The position numbers and the translations under genes are program-made. 64,000 nucleotides of DNA from Ruegeria atlantica (lineage in GTDB: Bacteria; Pseudomonadota; Alphaproteobacteria; Rhodobacterales; Rhodobacteraceae): contig NZ_WQCG01000005.1 of assembly GCF_013032505.1 (NCBI RefSeq), forward strand, positions 222,885-286,884, in the 5' to 3' direction. The notes beneath the pieces were generated by a model. It made no database searches. It had not been told where the DNA came from and worked only from the letters and a program-made list of their open reading frames with translations. Shown piece by piece: positions 33,392 through 42,002 of this stretch (positions within the stretch are counted from its first letter, which is position 1; each line of letters starts with the position of its first letter).

Positions 33392-33973
33392 ATGCCGCAA
33401 CGTCCCAGGATAGACCGGTTGCCACCCGAGATCCGGGACTGGCTGCGCACCGAACTGCAGGCGCGGGGATATGCCGATTACGATGATGTGACGGAAGCGC
33501 TGAACGCGCGTCTGGAGGCTGAAGGCCTGGATATAACGGTCGGGCGCTCAGCCGTGCACAACTTCGGACGAGCCCAGCAACGGTTCGCTGACCTGCAACG
33601 GCAGGCCAATGACTGGGCGCAGGGGTTTCTTGGTGAGGAAGGTCTGGATCGTGAGGCGCACCGTCACAAGGCGCTCTTCTCCATGTTATCCAGCCATGCC
33701 TTTCGAACGATGGCCAACGCCATGGCACCCAGGGAGGAGAAGGAGGAACTGGATTTTGACGCCCGCGATCTGCATTTTCTCGGGCGCATGCTGAAGGACA
33801 TGATGGCCTCGTCAGGACTGCGCGAGGCGATCTCCGACAAAGCGCTGGAGCGGGAGATCCGCAAAGAACGCAAAGCGGCCGCGGACCGCGTCGAAAGTGC
33901 CACCCGATCGGCCGGGCTCACTCCGGAGGTATCCGCTGCAATCCGGGACGCCGTCGAAGGCAAGAGTCCATGA
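33392..33973 (+). CDS. terminase small subunit (DUF3486, Mu gp27-like)
   Basis: The 193-residue protein has LPPEIRDWLRTELQARGYAD near the N-terminus, a conserved DUF3486 opening (HTH for DNA recognition), then AVHNFGRAQQRFADLQRQAN, which continues into helical oligomerisation segments and a basic C-terminus. It recognises the phage end for headful packaging with the adjacent large subunit. It overlaps the large subunit start by 4 bp. Confidence 0.88.
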   Translation: MPQRPRIDRLPPEIRDWLRTELQARGYADYDDVTEALNARLEAEGLDITVGRSAVHNFGRAQQRFADLQRQANDWAQGFLGEEGLDREAHRHKALFSMLSSHAFRTMANAMAPREEKEELDFDARDLHFLGRMLKDMMASSGLREAISDKALEREIRKERKAAADRVESATRSAGLTPEVSAAIRDAVEGKSP

Positions 33974-35391
33974 GAACGTTGCTGCCCTATCAGAGTTCCT
34001 GGGTTCAGGATGCCGCGCCGCTTGCCCTCATCGAGAAATCGCGCCGGATCGGGATCAGCTGGGCCGAGGCCTACGGTTCCGTCATGCATGCCAGCGACGA
34101 TCTGGGCGACATCTACTACCAGTCCTATGACAAAGACATGACCCGCGGCTTCATCGAAGACTGTGCCGGGTGGATAACGGATCTCAATATCGCGGCGGGT
34201 ACGGTGGGGGAATCGCTGCTACAGGATGAGGGCCGCGATATCCAGGTGTTCCGGATCAATTTCCCGAAGGGCAGGAAAATCCTCTCCATGACCTCCAGCC
34301 CACGCGGGTTTCGCAGCAAAGGGCGGCCCGGCGATATCGCTGTGGTCGACGAGGCCGCCTTTGTTGACAACATCGACGAGGTCCTGAAGGCGGCACTCTC
34401 CTTCATAAACTGGGGCGGGCGCGTGCGCATCATCTCCACCCATAATGGCCAGGCCAACGCGTTCAACACGCTTGTTCGGGATGCGCGCGAGGGCCGGCTA
34501 CAGGCCAGCCTGCACCGGGTGACGCTGCGCGATGCGCTTGATCAGGGGCTCTATAGCCGGATCGCCGCGGTCACGGGCCAGCCCGACACGCCGGAAGCGG
34601 CCGCCGCCTGGGAGGCGGCCGTGCGCGCCCGTCATGGCCGCCACGCTGCCGAGGAGCTGGACTGTATCCCCTCCGCCGGTGGCGGGGCCTGGATCACCTG
34701 GGAACAGATCATGAAGGCGGAGGAGGCTTTGGCCCGGCAACCGGACAGATCGGCGGGAACGGGGCCCATATACATCGGGGTGGACGTGGCCCGCCGCCGT
34801 GACCTCTGGGTCGCCGCAGTGGTAGAGGATGCCTCCGATGCGCTCTGGTTGCTCGATCTGATCACGCTCCGGGATGCGCCGTTCTCCGAACAACGCGCCG
34901 AGGTACGCCGGTTGGCTGCCAAATACAGACCCCTGCGCATCCTCGTCGATCAGACCGGCATGGGAGAGGCCGTGGTCGAGCAGTATCAGGAGGACCACGG
35001 CACGTTCACGGTGGAAGGCGTTCTGATGACTGCACCACGCCGGCTTGATGTGGCCACAGCCCTGCGAGAGGCTTTTGAGGATCTCCGCATGCGCATCCAT
35101 GCCGACGAAGATCTCAGAAACGATATCTACAGCGTCCGGGCCGAGCCCGGTGCGACCGGGGCACCGCGCCTGGTCGCCGATCGCGCGGGCACCGATGGCC
35201 ATGCCGACCGCTTCTGGGCTCTGGCATTGGCCGCATATGGCGCAGCTTCCGTGAGCGGACCCTGGCAGGTCACGCCCGGCGCACCACGCCAGATGGCTGC
35301 GGGCGCGGGCATCCAGGATTTCTCACATCTGATCGATCCGGACCTGCCGGTGGTGCGCTCCCCGCTCTTTGCCGGATTGAACTGGAGGTAA
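33970..35391 (+). CDS. terminase large subunit (Mu gp28-like)
   Basis: The 473-residue protein has a Walker A-like EKSRRIGISWAEA (residues 22-34), Walker B GDIAVVDEAAF with D127 and E128, and an RNase H-type nuclease region beginning YIGVDVARRRD, with D272, then LVDQTGMGEAVV. This is the ATPase plus endonuclease that fills capsids and cuts host flanking DNA. Its order after DUF3486 and before the portal is as in Mu. Confidence 0.92.
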   Translation: MRTLLPYQSSWVQDAAPLALIEKSRRIGISWAEAYGSVMHASDDLGDIYYQSYDKDMTRGFIEDCAGWITDLNIAAGTVGESLLQDEGRDIQVFRINFPKGRKILSMTSSPRGFRSKGRPGDIAVVDEAAFVDNIDEVLKAALSFINWGGRVRIISTHNGQANAFNTLVRDAREGRLQASLHRVTLRDALDQGLYSRIAAVTGQPDTPEAAAAWEAAVRARHGRHAAEELDCIPSAGGGAWITWEQIMKAEEALARQPDRSAGTGPIYIGVDVARRRDLWVAAVVEDASDALWLLDLITLRDAPFSEQRAEVRRLAAKYRPLRILVDQTGMGEAVVEQYQEDHGTFTVEGVLMTAPRRLDVATALREAFEDLRMRIHADEDLRNDIYSVRAEPGATGAPRLVADRAGTDGHADRFWALALAAYGAASVSGPWQVTPGAPRQMAAGAGIQDFSHLIDPDLPVVRSPLFAGLNWR

Positions 35392-35393
35392 CG

Positions 35394-36971
35394 ATGCACA
35401 TTCAGAACGAGGTCCTCGCACGCCCGCAGAAAGATGAGCTGACGCCGCCGGAAAACACTGTTGTCGCGATCGGGTCAAACCTCTGGGGTCAGACAGCCGG
35501 ATGGCTCGATGGTCTGTCGGGCGGGGCCGGAGCCGGGGGATGGCAGACCGGCTGGCAGGCGGATTACGCACGTATCGATGCGGCCGATGCCGCGCTCACC
35601 GATACCAAGGCCAGCGGCGTGCTCAGCCAGCGCATCGAAGGCGTGATCGCCTCGCCGCTGATTATAGAGCCCGGAGGAAAAAAGCGGCGTGACAAACAGG
35701 CAGCCGATGACCTGCGCGACCAGATCAAAGCGCTCGACATCGACCGTATTTGCCGGGAGCTACTGCATTCCATCTGGTATGGCTATGCGATTGCCGAATG
35801 CATTTGGGTGCTGGAAGGCACCCGTGTACGGCTGGTGGATATCCGGGTCCGGGATCCGCGCATTCTGCGCTTTGATCTGCAAACGCATGAACCGCTTCTG
35901 CTGACCCGCAACGCGCCCGGGGGCATGCCGATACCGCCCGCCAAGTTCCTGATCCTGCAAAACCCCAGAGCGCATGGCGGCTATCCCTTCGGGTTGGGAG
36001 CGGCGCAATGGTGCATCTGGCCGGTCTGGCTCAAGCGCCAGATATTCAGGATGTGGGGGACTGCCCTGGAGAAGTTCGGCTCCCCCACGCTGGTTGGCAA
36101 ACACCGCAAGGAGGCCACACCAGAGGAGATCAACAAACTTCTTCGCAATCTGGCGGCAGCGGTCGCCTCCAGCGGACTGGTCATCCCGGAAGGACAAGAG
36201 GTGCAGCTCCTGGGTGCCGTTTCGGGCGGCGGAGGCCGTGGCTCCGGCGGGGGCGATTATAAGGAAATGGTCGCTGCCCTTGATCGCATGATTGCGGAAG
36301 CCGTGGTCGGTCAGCATGCCACATCCGAGATCGGCCAGCATGTCGGGACCGCCCAGGTTCAGAACGAAACCTTGCAGAACCTGATTGCCGGTGACGAGCA
36401 CCGCCTGTCTGAATGCCTGCGCACCGGGATCGCAACCTGGCTTGCCGCATGGAACTTCCCCGGTGCGCAAGTGCCCGCGATCCGCCGTGACACCGCGCCA
36501 CCCGAAGATCTGAAGGTGCGCTCGGAGCGGGACGCCAACATCGCCCGGGCCTCCGGTCTGCGCCCGAAGAAAGAGTATATCGAGGACGTCTATGGCGGCA
36601 CCTGGGAGGAGGCACCACAAAGGTCCGTGCAGACCCTTCCCGATCCGGGTGGGCAAGCACCGGTCACTATGAGCGGGCCATTTTATACACTGGCCGACCC
36701 GTCTGTACCCCTTTCGTCGCTCGACAGGTTGGTGAACCATCTGATCGAAGAGGATATTGCCACGGCCACCGCCGCCGCCATGATCGCGCCGGTCGAGGCG
36801 GCGATCGCCGGGGCCACATCACTGGAGGAACTTCGCGCATCGCTTGGAACGCTGGCCGACCGGTCGCCGCCCGAGGCGCTGACAACTCTTTTGGCCCGCG
36901 CAGATTTTGCCGCAGGTCTCGCCGGGGTCTCGGGCGCACCGATCCTGGGCGGGGAGACCGAGGATGGCTGA
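35394..36971 (+). CDS. portal protein (DUF935, Mu gp29-like)
   Basis: The 525-residue protein carries LTDTKASGVLSQRIEGVIAS, then ELLHSIWYGYAIAECIWVLE, WCIWPVWLKRQIFRMW and ALEKFGSPTLVGKHRKEA, the conserved parts of DUF935 portals. The C-terminal third is helical. It forms the dodecameric channel at the capsid vertex. It follows terminase by 2 bp and overlaps the MuF gene start. Confidence 0.92.
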   Translation: MHIQNEVLARPQKDELTPPENTVVAIGSNLWGQTAGWLDGLSGGAGAGGWQTGWQADYARIDAADAALTDTKASGVLSQRIEGVIASPLIIEPGGKKRRDKQAADDLRDQIKALDIDRICRELLHSIWYGYAIAECIWVLEGTRVRLVDIRVRDPRILRFDLQTHEPLLLTRNAPGGMPIPPAKFLILQNPRAHGGYPFGLGAAQWCIWPVWLKRQIFRMWGTALEKFGSPTLVGKHRKEATPEEINKLLRNLAAAVASSGLVIPEGQEVQLLGAVSGGGGRGSGGGDYKEMVAALDRMIAEAVVGQHATSEIGQHVGTAQVQNETLQNLIAGDEHRLSECLRTGIATWLAAWNFPGAQVPAIRRDTAPPEDLKVRSERDANIARASGLRPKKEYIEDVYGGTWEEAPQRSVQTLPDPGGQAPVTMSGPFYTLADPSVPLSSLDRLVNHLIEEDIATATAAAMIAPVEAAIAGATSLEELRASLGTLADRSPPEALTTLLARADFAAGLAGVSGAPILGGETEDG

Positions 36972-38367
36972 TGCGCTCGATCTGACACCGGTGGTCGCGC
37001 CCGTCTCCGTGACGCCCCAGGAGGCGCTGGAATACTTCCGTGCCAAAGGTTTCGCACCCCCCGACAGCCGGTTCTCCTATCTCGACTGGTGGGGGGCCTC
37101 CCATGCCCGGGGTTTCGTGGTTGCCAAAGTGATGCAGGATGATCTGCTGCGCGATATCCGTGATGCAGTGAACCGCGCCATTGCTGAAGGCCAGACACTT
37201 GAACAGTTTCGCGCCGAGCTCCAACCCCTCCTCAAACGTAAAGGCTGGTGGGGCCGCAAGGTGATGACCGACACGCTCACTGGAGAGGTTCGCGAGGTCC
37301 AGCTCGGCTCGGCCCGCCGCCTTCGCGTGATCTTTGACACCAATATGCGCACCTCCTATGCAGCCGGCCGCTGGGTGCGCATCCAGCGTACAAAAAAAGC
37401 TTTGCCATATCTGCAATACATTCAGATGGAGCGCATCAATAAGCGAAAATCCCACAAGCCGTTTCACGGACTGGTCATCCATGTCGACAACCTGTTCTGG
37501 GTCACAAACTTCCCGCCCAACGGATATTTCTGCGGCTGTACCACCATTCAACTGAGCGCTGCGGCCGTCGATCGGCGCGGTCTCACTGTCACCACCGATC
37601 CACCTGTGGGCACGCGCGAATGGACCAACCCGCGCACCGGTGAGATCATACAATTACCGGAAGGCATCACCCCTGGCTTCGATACCAATCCGGGCGCAAC
37701 CTTCCTCGCCGAACAGAGGCGCTACGAAAGAATTGCCGGCGATCTGCCGCCAACTGCGGGCGGCACGGAAGCTGCGCTGATCTCTGAGGCGCGTGCGCGC
37801 GGCCTGCGCACCGGCAACGAACACCTTGCCGCTATAGATCTCGATCCCGATGAGAGCCACGCGATCGGGGACATTGCCAGCGTCGCACCGATCGAATGGG
37901 TGACCGGGACGCGCGACGGCGTCGAACCGACCAGCGTCATGAGTGCAGCGATGTCTGACCCCGCACGTCGGATCGGGGTTGTTCATAATCACCCGAATTC
38001 GTCCGGATTTTCGAAGCAGGACCTTCTGGCGCTGGACTTCTACAGCGGCTTGGAACGGTTAATCGCCGTGGGCCATGATGGCACGCTCTACAGGGCAAGT
38101 AATCCACGCCCGGGACTTAGTACGGTGATCGATCCCCTCTACCGGTACTCCGAAAGTCTGGTCAATACGGTCGCCGCCAACCTTGGCATGGATGCAATCG
38201 CTCTGTTCAATCTGCGTGGGCACGCCACGGCCAGCGCCCTTGCCCGCGCCGGATACCTTGATTACGCTCATGCCATCACCGGAGGCAGCCGCGTCAATCT
38301 GGAGCGCTTTGGTGAAGCAAACATGTCGTGGATCATCGAAAGGCTGGTGGAATGGCTGACTCAATGA
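36964..38367 (+). CDS. MuF head protein with C-terminal JAMM-like metalloprotease domain
   Basis: Start ATG at 36964 overlaps the portal stop. Residues about 1-230 are MuF: RAKGFAPPDSRFSYLDWWGA, then RVIFDTNMRTSYAAGRW and FHGLVIHVDNLFWVTNFPPN with a Cys-rich turn. Residues about 300-420 look like a fused domain with VVHNHPNSSGFSKQDLLALD (H341, H343, S350, D353), which fits the JAMM/MPN pattern H-x-H-P ... S-x-x-D with one residue fewer than RadC. MuF proteins often carry toxin C-termini delivered with phage DNA. A candidate partner gene starts in its stop codon. Confidence 0.8.
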   Translation: MADALDLTPVVAPVSVTPQEALEYFRAKGFAPPDSRFSYLDWWGASHARGFVVAKVMQDDLLRDIRDAVNRAIAEGQTLEQFRAELQPLLKRKGWWGRKVMTDTLTGEVREVQLGSARRLRVIFDTNMRTSYAAGRWVRIQRTKKALPYLQYIQMERINKRKSHKPFHGLVIHVDNLFWVTNFPPNGYFCGCTTIQLSAAAVDRRGLTVTTDPPVGTREWTNPRTGEIIQLPEGITPGFDTNPGATFLAEQRRYERIAGDLPPTAGGTEAALISEARARGLRTGNEHLAAIDLDPDESHAIGDIASVAPIEWVTGTRDGVEPTSVMSAAMSDPARRIGVVHNHPNSSGFSKQDLLALDFYSGLERLIAVGHDGTLYRASNPRPGLSTVIDPLYRYSESLVNTVAANLGMDAIALFNLRGHATASALARAGYLDYAHAITGGSRVNLERFGEANMSWIIERLVEWLTQ

Positions 38368-38837
38368 GCCGGAAAGCGGATGGCCCCCTGAAAGGACGTC
38401 TCTCCGACCACCGTGATCCGCTTTGCATTCACGGCTTCGCCCAGGACACCAGGACGCCTGTTGCGCGATCGCTTCGAGCGCTGCGGGAGGTGCTGGCGGA
38501 GACGCCACCAAAAGGAACGGATCACTTTAGCCGCCGCCTTCGTTGGGCGATTGGAAATCTCTGGAATGACCTCTGCGATCAGGACAGCTATCAGGGCCAA
38601 ACGGCACATCCGGACAGGCCAACTGGCGCAGAGCGGGCGCAGCTGGTCGCCTCGCTTCAGGACGCCGCAACCCACCTATATGCCTGGTGTGAGCGCAACG
38701 GTTGCGCAGGTACCTCCGAGATTCCTGATAAGAAAGCCGCCCCTCAGGGCTGGCCGGACGAAACCGGAAAGGGCTGGACACCGCCCTGGGGAATCCTTCG
38801 GATGGAACCGCCTGCCTACTGGGGAACATCCAACTGA
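38364..38837 (+). CDS. small protein coupled to MuF, possible partner or immunity protein
   Basis: ATG at 38364 overlaps the MuF stop (ATGA). The 157-residue protein includes TPVARSLRALREVLAETPPK, a helical middle and a Trp/Pro-rich end (GWTPPWGILRMEPPAYWG). It is not a recognised structural gene: Mu has gpG here, but that gene is in the other cluster. Because it follows a MuF with a toxin-like tail, it may be an immunity or chaperone protein. That is inference from position. Confidence 0.5.
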   Translation: MSRKADGPLKGRLSDHRDPLCIHGFAQDTRTPVARSLRALREVLAETPPKGTDHFSRRLRWAIGNLWNDLCDQDSYQGQTAHPDRPTGAERAQLVASLQDAATHLYAWCERNGCAGTSEIPDKKAAPQGWPDETGKGWTPPWGILRMEPPAYWGTSN

Positions 38838-39124
38838 AGCAACCTGCTCCGGTCCCGCAGGACCGCCTTGGTTCACATGGAATTTTCCTGGCGATTCAAC
38901 GCCCGTTTTTGCCGGGAAAAATACCGTTTTCCGACCCGGAAACACCCTTGCAAGGCCCGTGAAAGATCAAATTCACTGTCGCAGACGACTTTTGATCACC
39001 GGCTGAACAAGCCAAACAGCAAAGCTCTTTAACTCAATGAATGAAGGCGATTGACCGGTTCCCGTCCGTCAAGTCCGGCATAGTCCGGCATAGTCCGGAA
39101 TAGATCATTATTTCTGTCGTGTCA
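38838..39124. other. right end of prophage (non-coding)
   Basis: About 290 bp after the last phage gene without a convincing gene. It holds two adjacent 21-22-bp direct repeats with CCGTTTT...CCGG(A)AAA (38902-38922 and 38923-38944), also able to form a short hairpin, and then three 10-bp tandem units (39071-39100). The boundary is put at CA 39123-39124 (or 39125-39126), because the host gene loses its expected C-terminal part there and Mu-type ends finish in CA. Confidence 0.5.
39071..39100. repeat. tandem 10-bp repeat at prophage end
   Basis: Three consecutive units AAGTCCGGCA, TAGTCCGGCA, TAGTCCGGAA with an exact 10-bp period, 24-54 bp inside the proposed right end. The spacing equals one helical turn, so they could be transposase contact sites. 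Confidence 0.65.
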
Positions 39125-39548
39125 CAGAAACGGTGAACGTTACGAACCCGAAATCGGTAAAGTCCACATAGAGCTTGGCCTTGGGTCGTAGGCCCAGATA
39201 CCGTGCGCGCAACGCGTCGTGTTCTTCTGTCCCTCTGGCGATGAAATTCGCCGCAGCATGCAGCGTCAATCTTGGATGCGTCAGCGGATCGCCCAAATCC
39301 CCGGGTTCTCCGACCAATAGGGCGCAAGCGGAATCGGCAACCAGCGCCCGTGTGTGGTCGGCCAGGGTTGAGATCAACGTGACCGGTCGCCCCAGATCAT
39401 CCGTTGCAAGGGCCACGCGCGAAACCGAAGGCAGCGCCGTATCGGGGCGCAACACGGCCAGCGCGCCGAAATTTGCGTTTTCGATCAGGTCACGGGCCGT
39501 TTGACAGGCGTTTTCATCAACCGGGCGGTACGGGTTGGCGTTGGTCAT
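39108..39548 (-). pseudogene. HugZ / pyridoxamine-phosphate oxidase-like protein, 3' end cut by prophage
   Basis: Start ATG at 39548 (MTNANPYRPVDENA). The 146-residue reading has RVALATDDLGRPVTLISTLA and LLVGEPGDLGDPLTHPRLTL, typical of FMN-binding split-barrel proteins of the HugZ type, which bind or degrade heme. The family normally goes on after 'FADFAFVTF' with a 'NGGFGKA' end of about 20 residues; here the reading continues VTRQK and stops at 39108, inside phage DNA. The last host base is near 39125-39127. Loss of the end probably impairs the protein. Confidence 0.65.
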
Positions 39549-39663
39549 CGGTATTTTGGGCCTTGAGAGTGAATAACGGCGCGACAATATCCGCATCTCG
39601 ACCTGCGCGCGAGGGCGGCGTTCAGGTCTCGGTTTTGCCACAAATTCGGTTTAGGTCTCGGGT

Positions 39664-40095
39664 ATGACGCTCAATGAATCCGAGCAGAGCTCGAACAAGA
39701 AAAGCCCAAGAGCAGCAGCGCGACATCGGCGCGCAGATGCGACGCGCAGACGCGCGCTTTCGCCTTTTCGCATCATTCTTATGATCCTCATGTTGCCGGC
39801 CACCACTGCGGCCATCGCGGTTGGTGTCTTTTTGCGAACATCCGAATTCGAAGGCCCTGATGCCCTGTTGCATCTGGTGGCGTTGGCGGGTTGTGAAAGG
39901 GCCGAAGCTTTGGTGCCGGGACCGTACCGTGATGGTGAGCCGGGATATCATGCGCACAACGATGCGAATGGCGATGGTGTGGCCTGTGGGGCGGCGGTTC
40001 CTCAGTATGCCGCGCCTCAATCAACTGCGGCGCCTCAAACAGTTGAAGCCCCGCAGCAACGCCAGGTGGGTACCGCCAAGTTCGTCCGGCCCTGA
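39664..40095 (+). CDS. membrane-anchored Excalibur-domain protein
   Basis: The 143-residue protein has a basic N-terminus, one membrane helix (IILMILMLPATTAAIAVGVF), and then an Excalibur-like element: GCERAEALVPGPYRDGEPGY, leading to HNDANGDGVACG with the D-x-N-x-D-G calcium-type loop. The C-terminus is Gln/Pro/Ala-rich. Excalibur domains bind calcium on the outside of the cell. The function is unknown. Confidence 0.7.
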   Translation: MTLNESEQSSNKKSPRAAARHRRADATRRRALSPFRIILMILMLPATTAAIAVGVFLRTSEFEGPDALLHLVALAGCERAEALVPGPYRDGEPGYHAHNDANGDGVACGAAVPQYAAPQSTAAPQTVEAPQQRQVGTAKFVRP

Positions 40096-40184
40096 TCAGA
40101 GAATCTCCCTGACTGTGCTATACTGCGCGTGACGCGTCGCTTTGGCCGTCATTGGGGGATTTCGCCCTGAAAGGGAGGAAAGTT

Positions 40185-40475
40185 ATGTTTGCACGTATTA
40201 CTCAGTTCAAAATGAAGCCCGGGATGCGGGATGCAGCTGAGGCCAAGATGAATGAATTGAAAGACCAGATTATGGGCATGGAAGGCATGCACAGCTTTAC
40301 AAATGTCATGAACGAAGACGGCACCGGATTCGTTGTCGCAGTTGTCCAAAGCGAGGAAACATCAAACGCAAACGCGTCCAAAGTGGCCAAGCTTTGGGGG
40401 CATTTTGCCGAGTTTCTGGAAGGCCCGCCATCGCCAGCAGGGTACGATGTGGTGGTTCACTGGGACAAAGGGTAG
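40185..40475 (+). CDS. ABM-like small stress protein
   Basis: Start ATG at 40185 has GGGAGG upstream. The 96-residue protein (MFARITQFKMKPGMRDAAEA, then GMHSFTNVMNEDGTGFVVAV) has the ferredoxin-like pattern of antibiotic-biosynthesis-monooxygenase (ABM) domain proteins, which form dimers and often handle reactive small molecules. The exact substrate is unknown. Confidence 0.65.
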   Translation: MFARITQFKMKPGMRDAAEAKMNELKDQIMGMEGMHSFTNVMNEDGTGFVVAVVQSEETSNANASKVAKLWGHFAEFLEGPPSPAGYDVVVHWDKG

Positions 40476-40525
40476 GACCCCACCCAGCGCTTGCCAAATC
40501 CCGGCCAATCGCCAAAATTGAGGCG

Positions 40526-40879
40526 ATGACACGCGATGAATTCAACAGTTTTTGCGCCCTTCTCAAAGCCACCAGCCATGTGGTTCAATGGGGCAATGCG
40601 GATGTGTGGAAAGTGGGCGGTAAGGTTTTTGCGCTCTGTGGCTGGAACGATGGCAAGGATGCCTTCACCTTCAAGGCCACCGATCTGGCTTTCGAGGTGC
40701 TGAGTGATGAGCCCGGTATTCGCCCAGCGCCCTATCTGGCATCCCGCGGGATGAAATGGCTGCAGGTCTACGACGAACGCGGGATGGGCGATGCCTCACT
40801 ACGCGAGCATATAGTGACGTCTTATGAGATGGTTGTGGCAAAGCTTACCAAGAAGGTTCGAGCCGAGTTGGGCGTCTAA
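40526..40879 (+). CDS. MmcQ/YjbR-family protein
   Basis: ATG at 40526. The 117-residue protein has VVQWGNADVWKVGGKVFAL and PYLASRGMKWLQVYDERG, then LREHIVTSYEMVVAKLTKK; these are the core of the MmcQ/YjbR (CyaY-like fold) family. Members may bind DNA but no function is established. Its stop codon overlaps the end of the convergent ORF6N gene. Confidence 0.85.
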   Translation: MTRDEFNSFCALLKATSHVVQWGNADVWKVGGKVFALCGWNDGKDAFTFKATDLAFEVLSDEPGIRPAPYLASRGMKWLQVYDERGMGDASLREHIVTSYEMVVAKLTKKVRAELGV

Positions 40880-41583
40880 CCCTTCATCGCACTCAGCAAT
40901 TCCAAAAGCTGTTTTCGGTCATCATCGTCGGCGTAGTCGCCGGTTGCCAGACGTTCAGCAATCCGCAGGCGCAGGCGTTCCTGTTGGGTGCGCACCTCTT
41001 CTCCGGCCGTCTCTGCGAGGGTTTTCATGATTACCGCGACCGCCTGCTGGCGCTTGGTGGTGGGGTTGGCGATGTAGTCGACAAGGCTCTGCTTACCGGA
41101 ATCGAGGATGTTTTCGGCAAGATCGCGCAACTGCTCACCATTAGGCAGCAGCGGCGCAGGGGCACCTTCGGGCGGCAGGATTTCGGGCACGCTGCGCGGG
41201 GTCTCGGCCAGAGCATTTGCACCGTCGACAAAGGCCTCGGTGATCATCCGGGTGATCCTTATCGCGCGCGGGTCCTTGAACAGGGCCGAGGCGATGGCCA
41301 CGCCGTAATCCGTATAGACCCAAGGATTGACTCGCCGCCCGCCGCGGCCCTTGGGTTTTGAGATCACATTCTGTGATTGCAAATCGGCAACCTCGGCGTC
41401 TGTCAGCTGAAAGCGGTAACCCTCGAACAGGTCCTTGTTGCGCGAGACGGCCTGATTGAAGGCGCTGACGGATTTTCCGTAGAACTGCGCCAGATCCTCG
41501 GCCAGCACGACGCGGGCCCCGCGTACCCGGTGAATGGCGCTTTGGACTTCACGCGTACTGGGCAGGTTTTTGGTATTCGTCAT
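40876..41583 (-). CDS. ORF6N-domain DNA-binding protein
   Basis: The 235-residue protein has the ORF6N signature: VVLAEDLAQFYGKSVSAFNQ, followed by RFQLTDAEVADLQSQNV and the KGRGGRRVNPWVYTDYGVAI segment. This domain is common in phage and chromosomal regulators of the KilA-N/Bro group. The C-terminal helical part includes LRLRIAERLATGD. Upstream and within the gene lie ATCACA-N3-TGTGAT palindromes, suggesting self-repression. A broken copy of its first 55 codons lies at 42482-42646. Confidence 0.85.
   Translation of the reverse strand: MTNTKNLPSTREVQSAIHRVRGARVVLAEDLAQFYGKSVSAFNQAVSRNKDLFEGYRFQLTDAEVADLQSQNVISKPKGRGGRRVNPWVYTDYGVAIASALFKDPRAIRITRMITEAFVDGANALAETPRSVPEILPPEGAPAPLLPNGEQLRDLAENILDSGKQSLVDYIANPTTKRQQAVAVIMKTLAETAGEEVRTQQERLRLRIAERLATGDYADDDDRKQLLELLSAMKG
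41363..41377. promoter_or_regulatory. ATCACA-N3-TGTGAT palindrome inside the ORF6N gene
   Basis: ATCACATTCTGTGAT, with 6-bp arms, inside the coding region. It matches the site at 41598-41612 upstream of the start. It may be a second operator. Confidence 0.4.
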
Positions 41584-41597
41584 TGTAACCCTTTGGA

Positions 41598-41612
41598 ATC
41601 ACAGACTGTGAT
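41598..41612. promoter_or_regulatory. palindromic operator upstream of ORF6N gene
   Basis: ATCACAGACTGTGAT has perfect 7-bp arms and sits 14 bp before the ATG on the minus strand. A similar site is retained in the decayed duplicate (42661-42675), so it belongs to the ORF6N module. Confidence 0.5.
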
Positions 41613-41799
41613 TTCAAACGTGGAGCAGGGCGCGCTGGGTCGCAAGTTTGAATTACGGGCGCGGCACAGAAGCCCGGCTGAATTTATCAGATCAAATACC
41701 TGATAAAATCTATCAAATATATGTTTTTATTGGACTTTTTATTGACACTGGATCGGCAGTTCTTATATCCAGTCCATAACGAATTCACAGGTACCCAGC

Positions 41800-41935
41800 T
41801 GCAGCAAGCCATCGTAAGCCACAGCAAGCAAAAGCCAGCCTCGCGCCAGCAACAGCAAGCAAAAGCCAACGACAGTCAGCTAACGCCAGCGACAGTCAGC
41901 CCACAGCAAGCCAACACGCGCCAGAGCACGGCACC
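41800..41935. repeat. degenerate CAGCAAGC/AAAAGCCA repeat region
   Basis: The spacer 41614-42002 has no convincing gene. Its middle has multiple short imperfect repeats built of CAGCAAGC, AAAAGCCA, GCCAGC and ACAGTCAGC. A Gln-rich frame (41721-41942) crosses it but is low complexity and has no good start. It may be a structural or non-coding element. Confidence 0.4.
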
Positions 41936-42002
41936 CAGTTGATTTCGTTGATTTTCCGGATAATTGATGTGGTCCAAATCTGCCGGGTCCGAGCGGCTCG
42001 GT

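Larger units (their letters stand above)
1..39124. mobile_element. Mu-like transposable prophage (left end outside window)
   Basis: The block carries a DDE transposase of the MuA type, MuB, GemA, a Mor/C activator, DUF3164, DUF2730, DUF3486, gp28-type terminase, DUF935 portal, MuF, a Mu-type protease/scaffold, gp36 and gpG homologues, so assignment to Mu-like phages is secure. The left end is not in the window. The right end is placed at 39124 or 39126 because the host gene there loses its expected C-terminus, and the phage side would read inward from a 5'-TG terminus. Module order differs from Mu: head-protease to tail lies leftward on the minus strand, on the far side of the repressor. Accessory genes at 14.6-22.2 kb are partly AT-richer. 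Confidence 0.9.

Noticed and set aside
41721..41942. Gln-rich 73-codon frame
   Set aside because: It runs through short repeats, has low complexity and no ribosome site.
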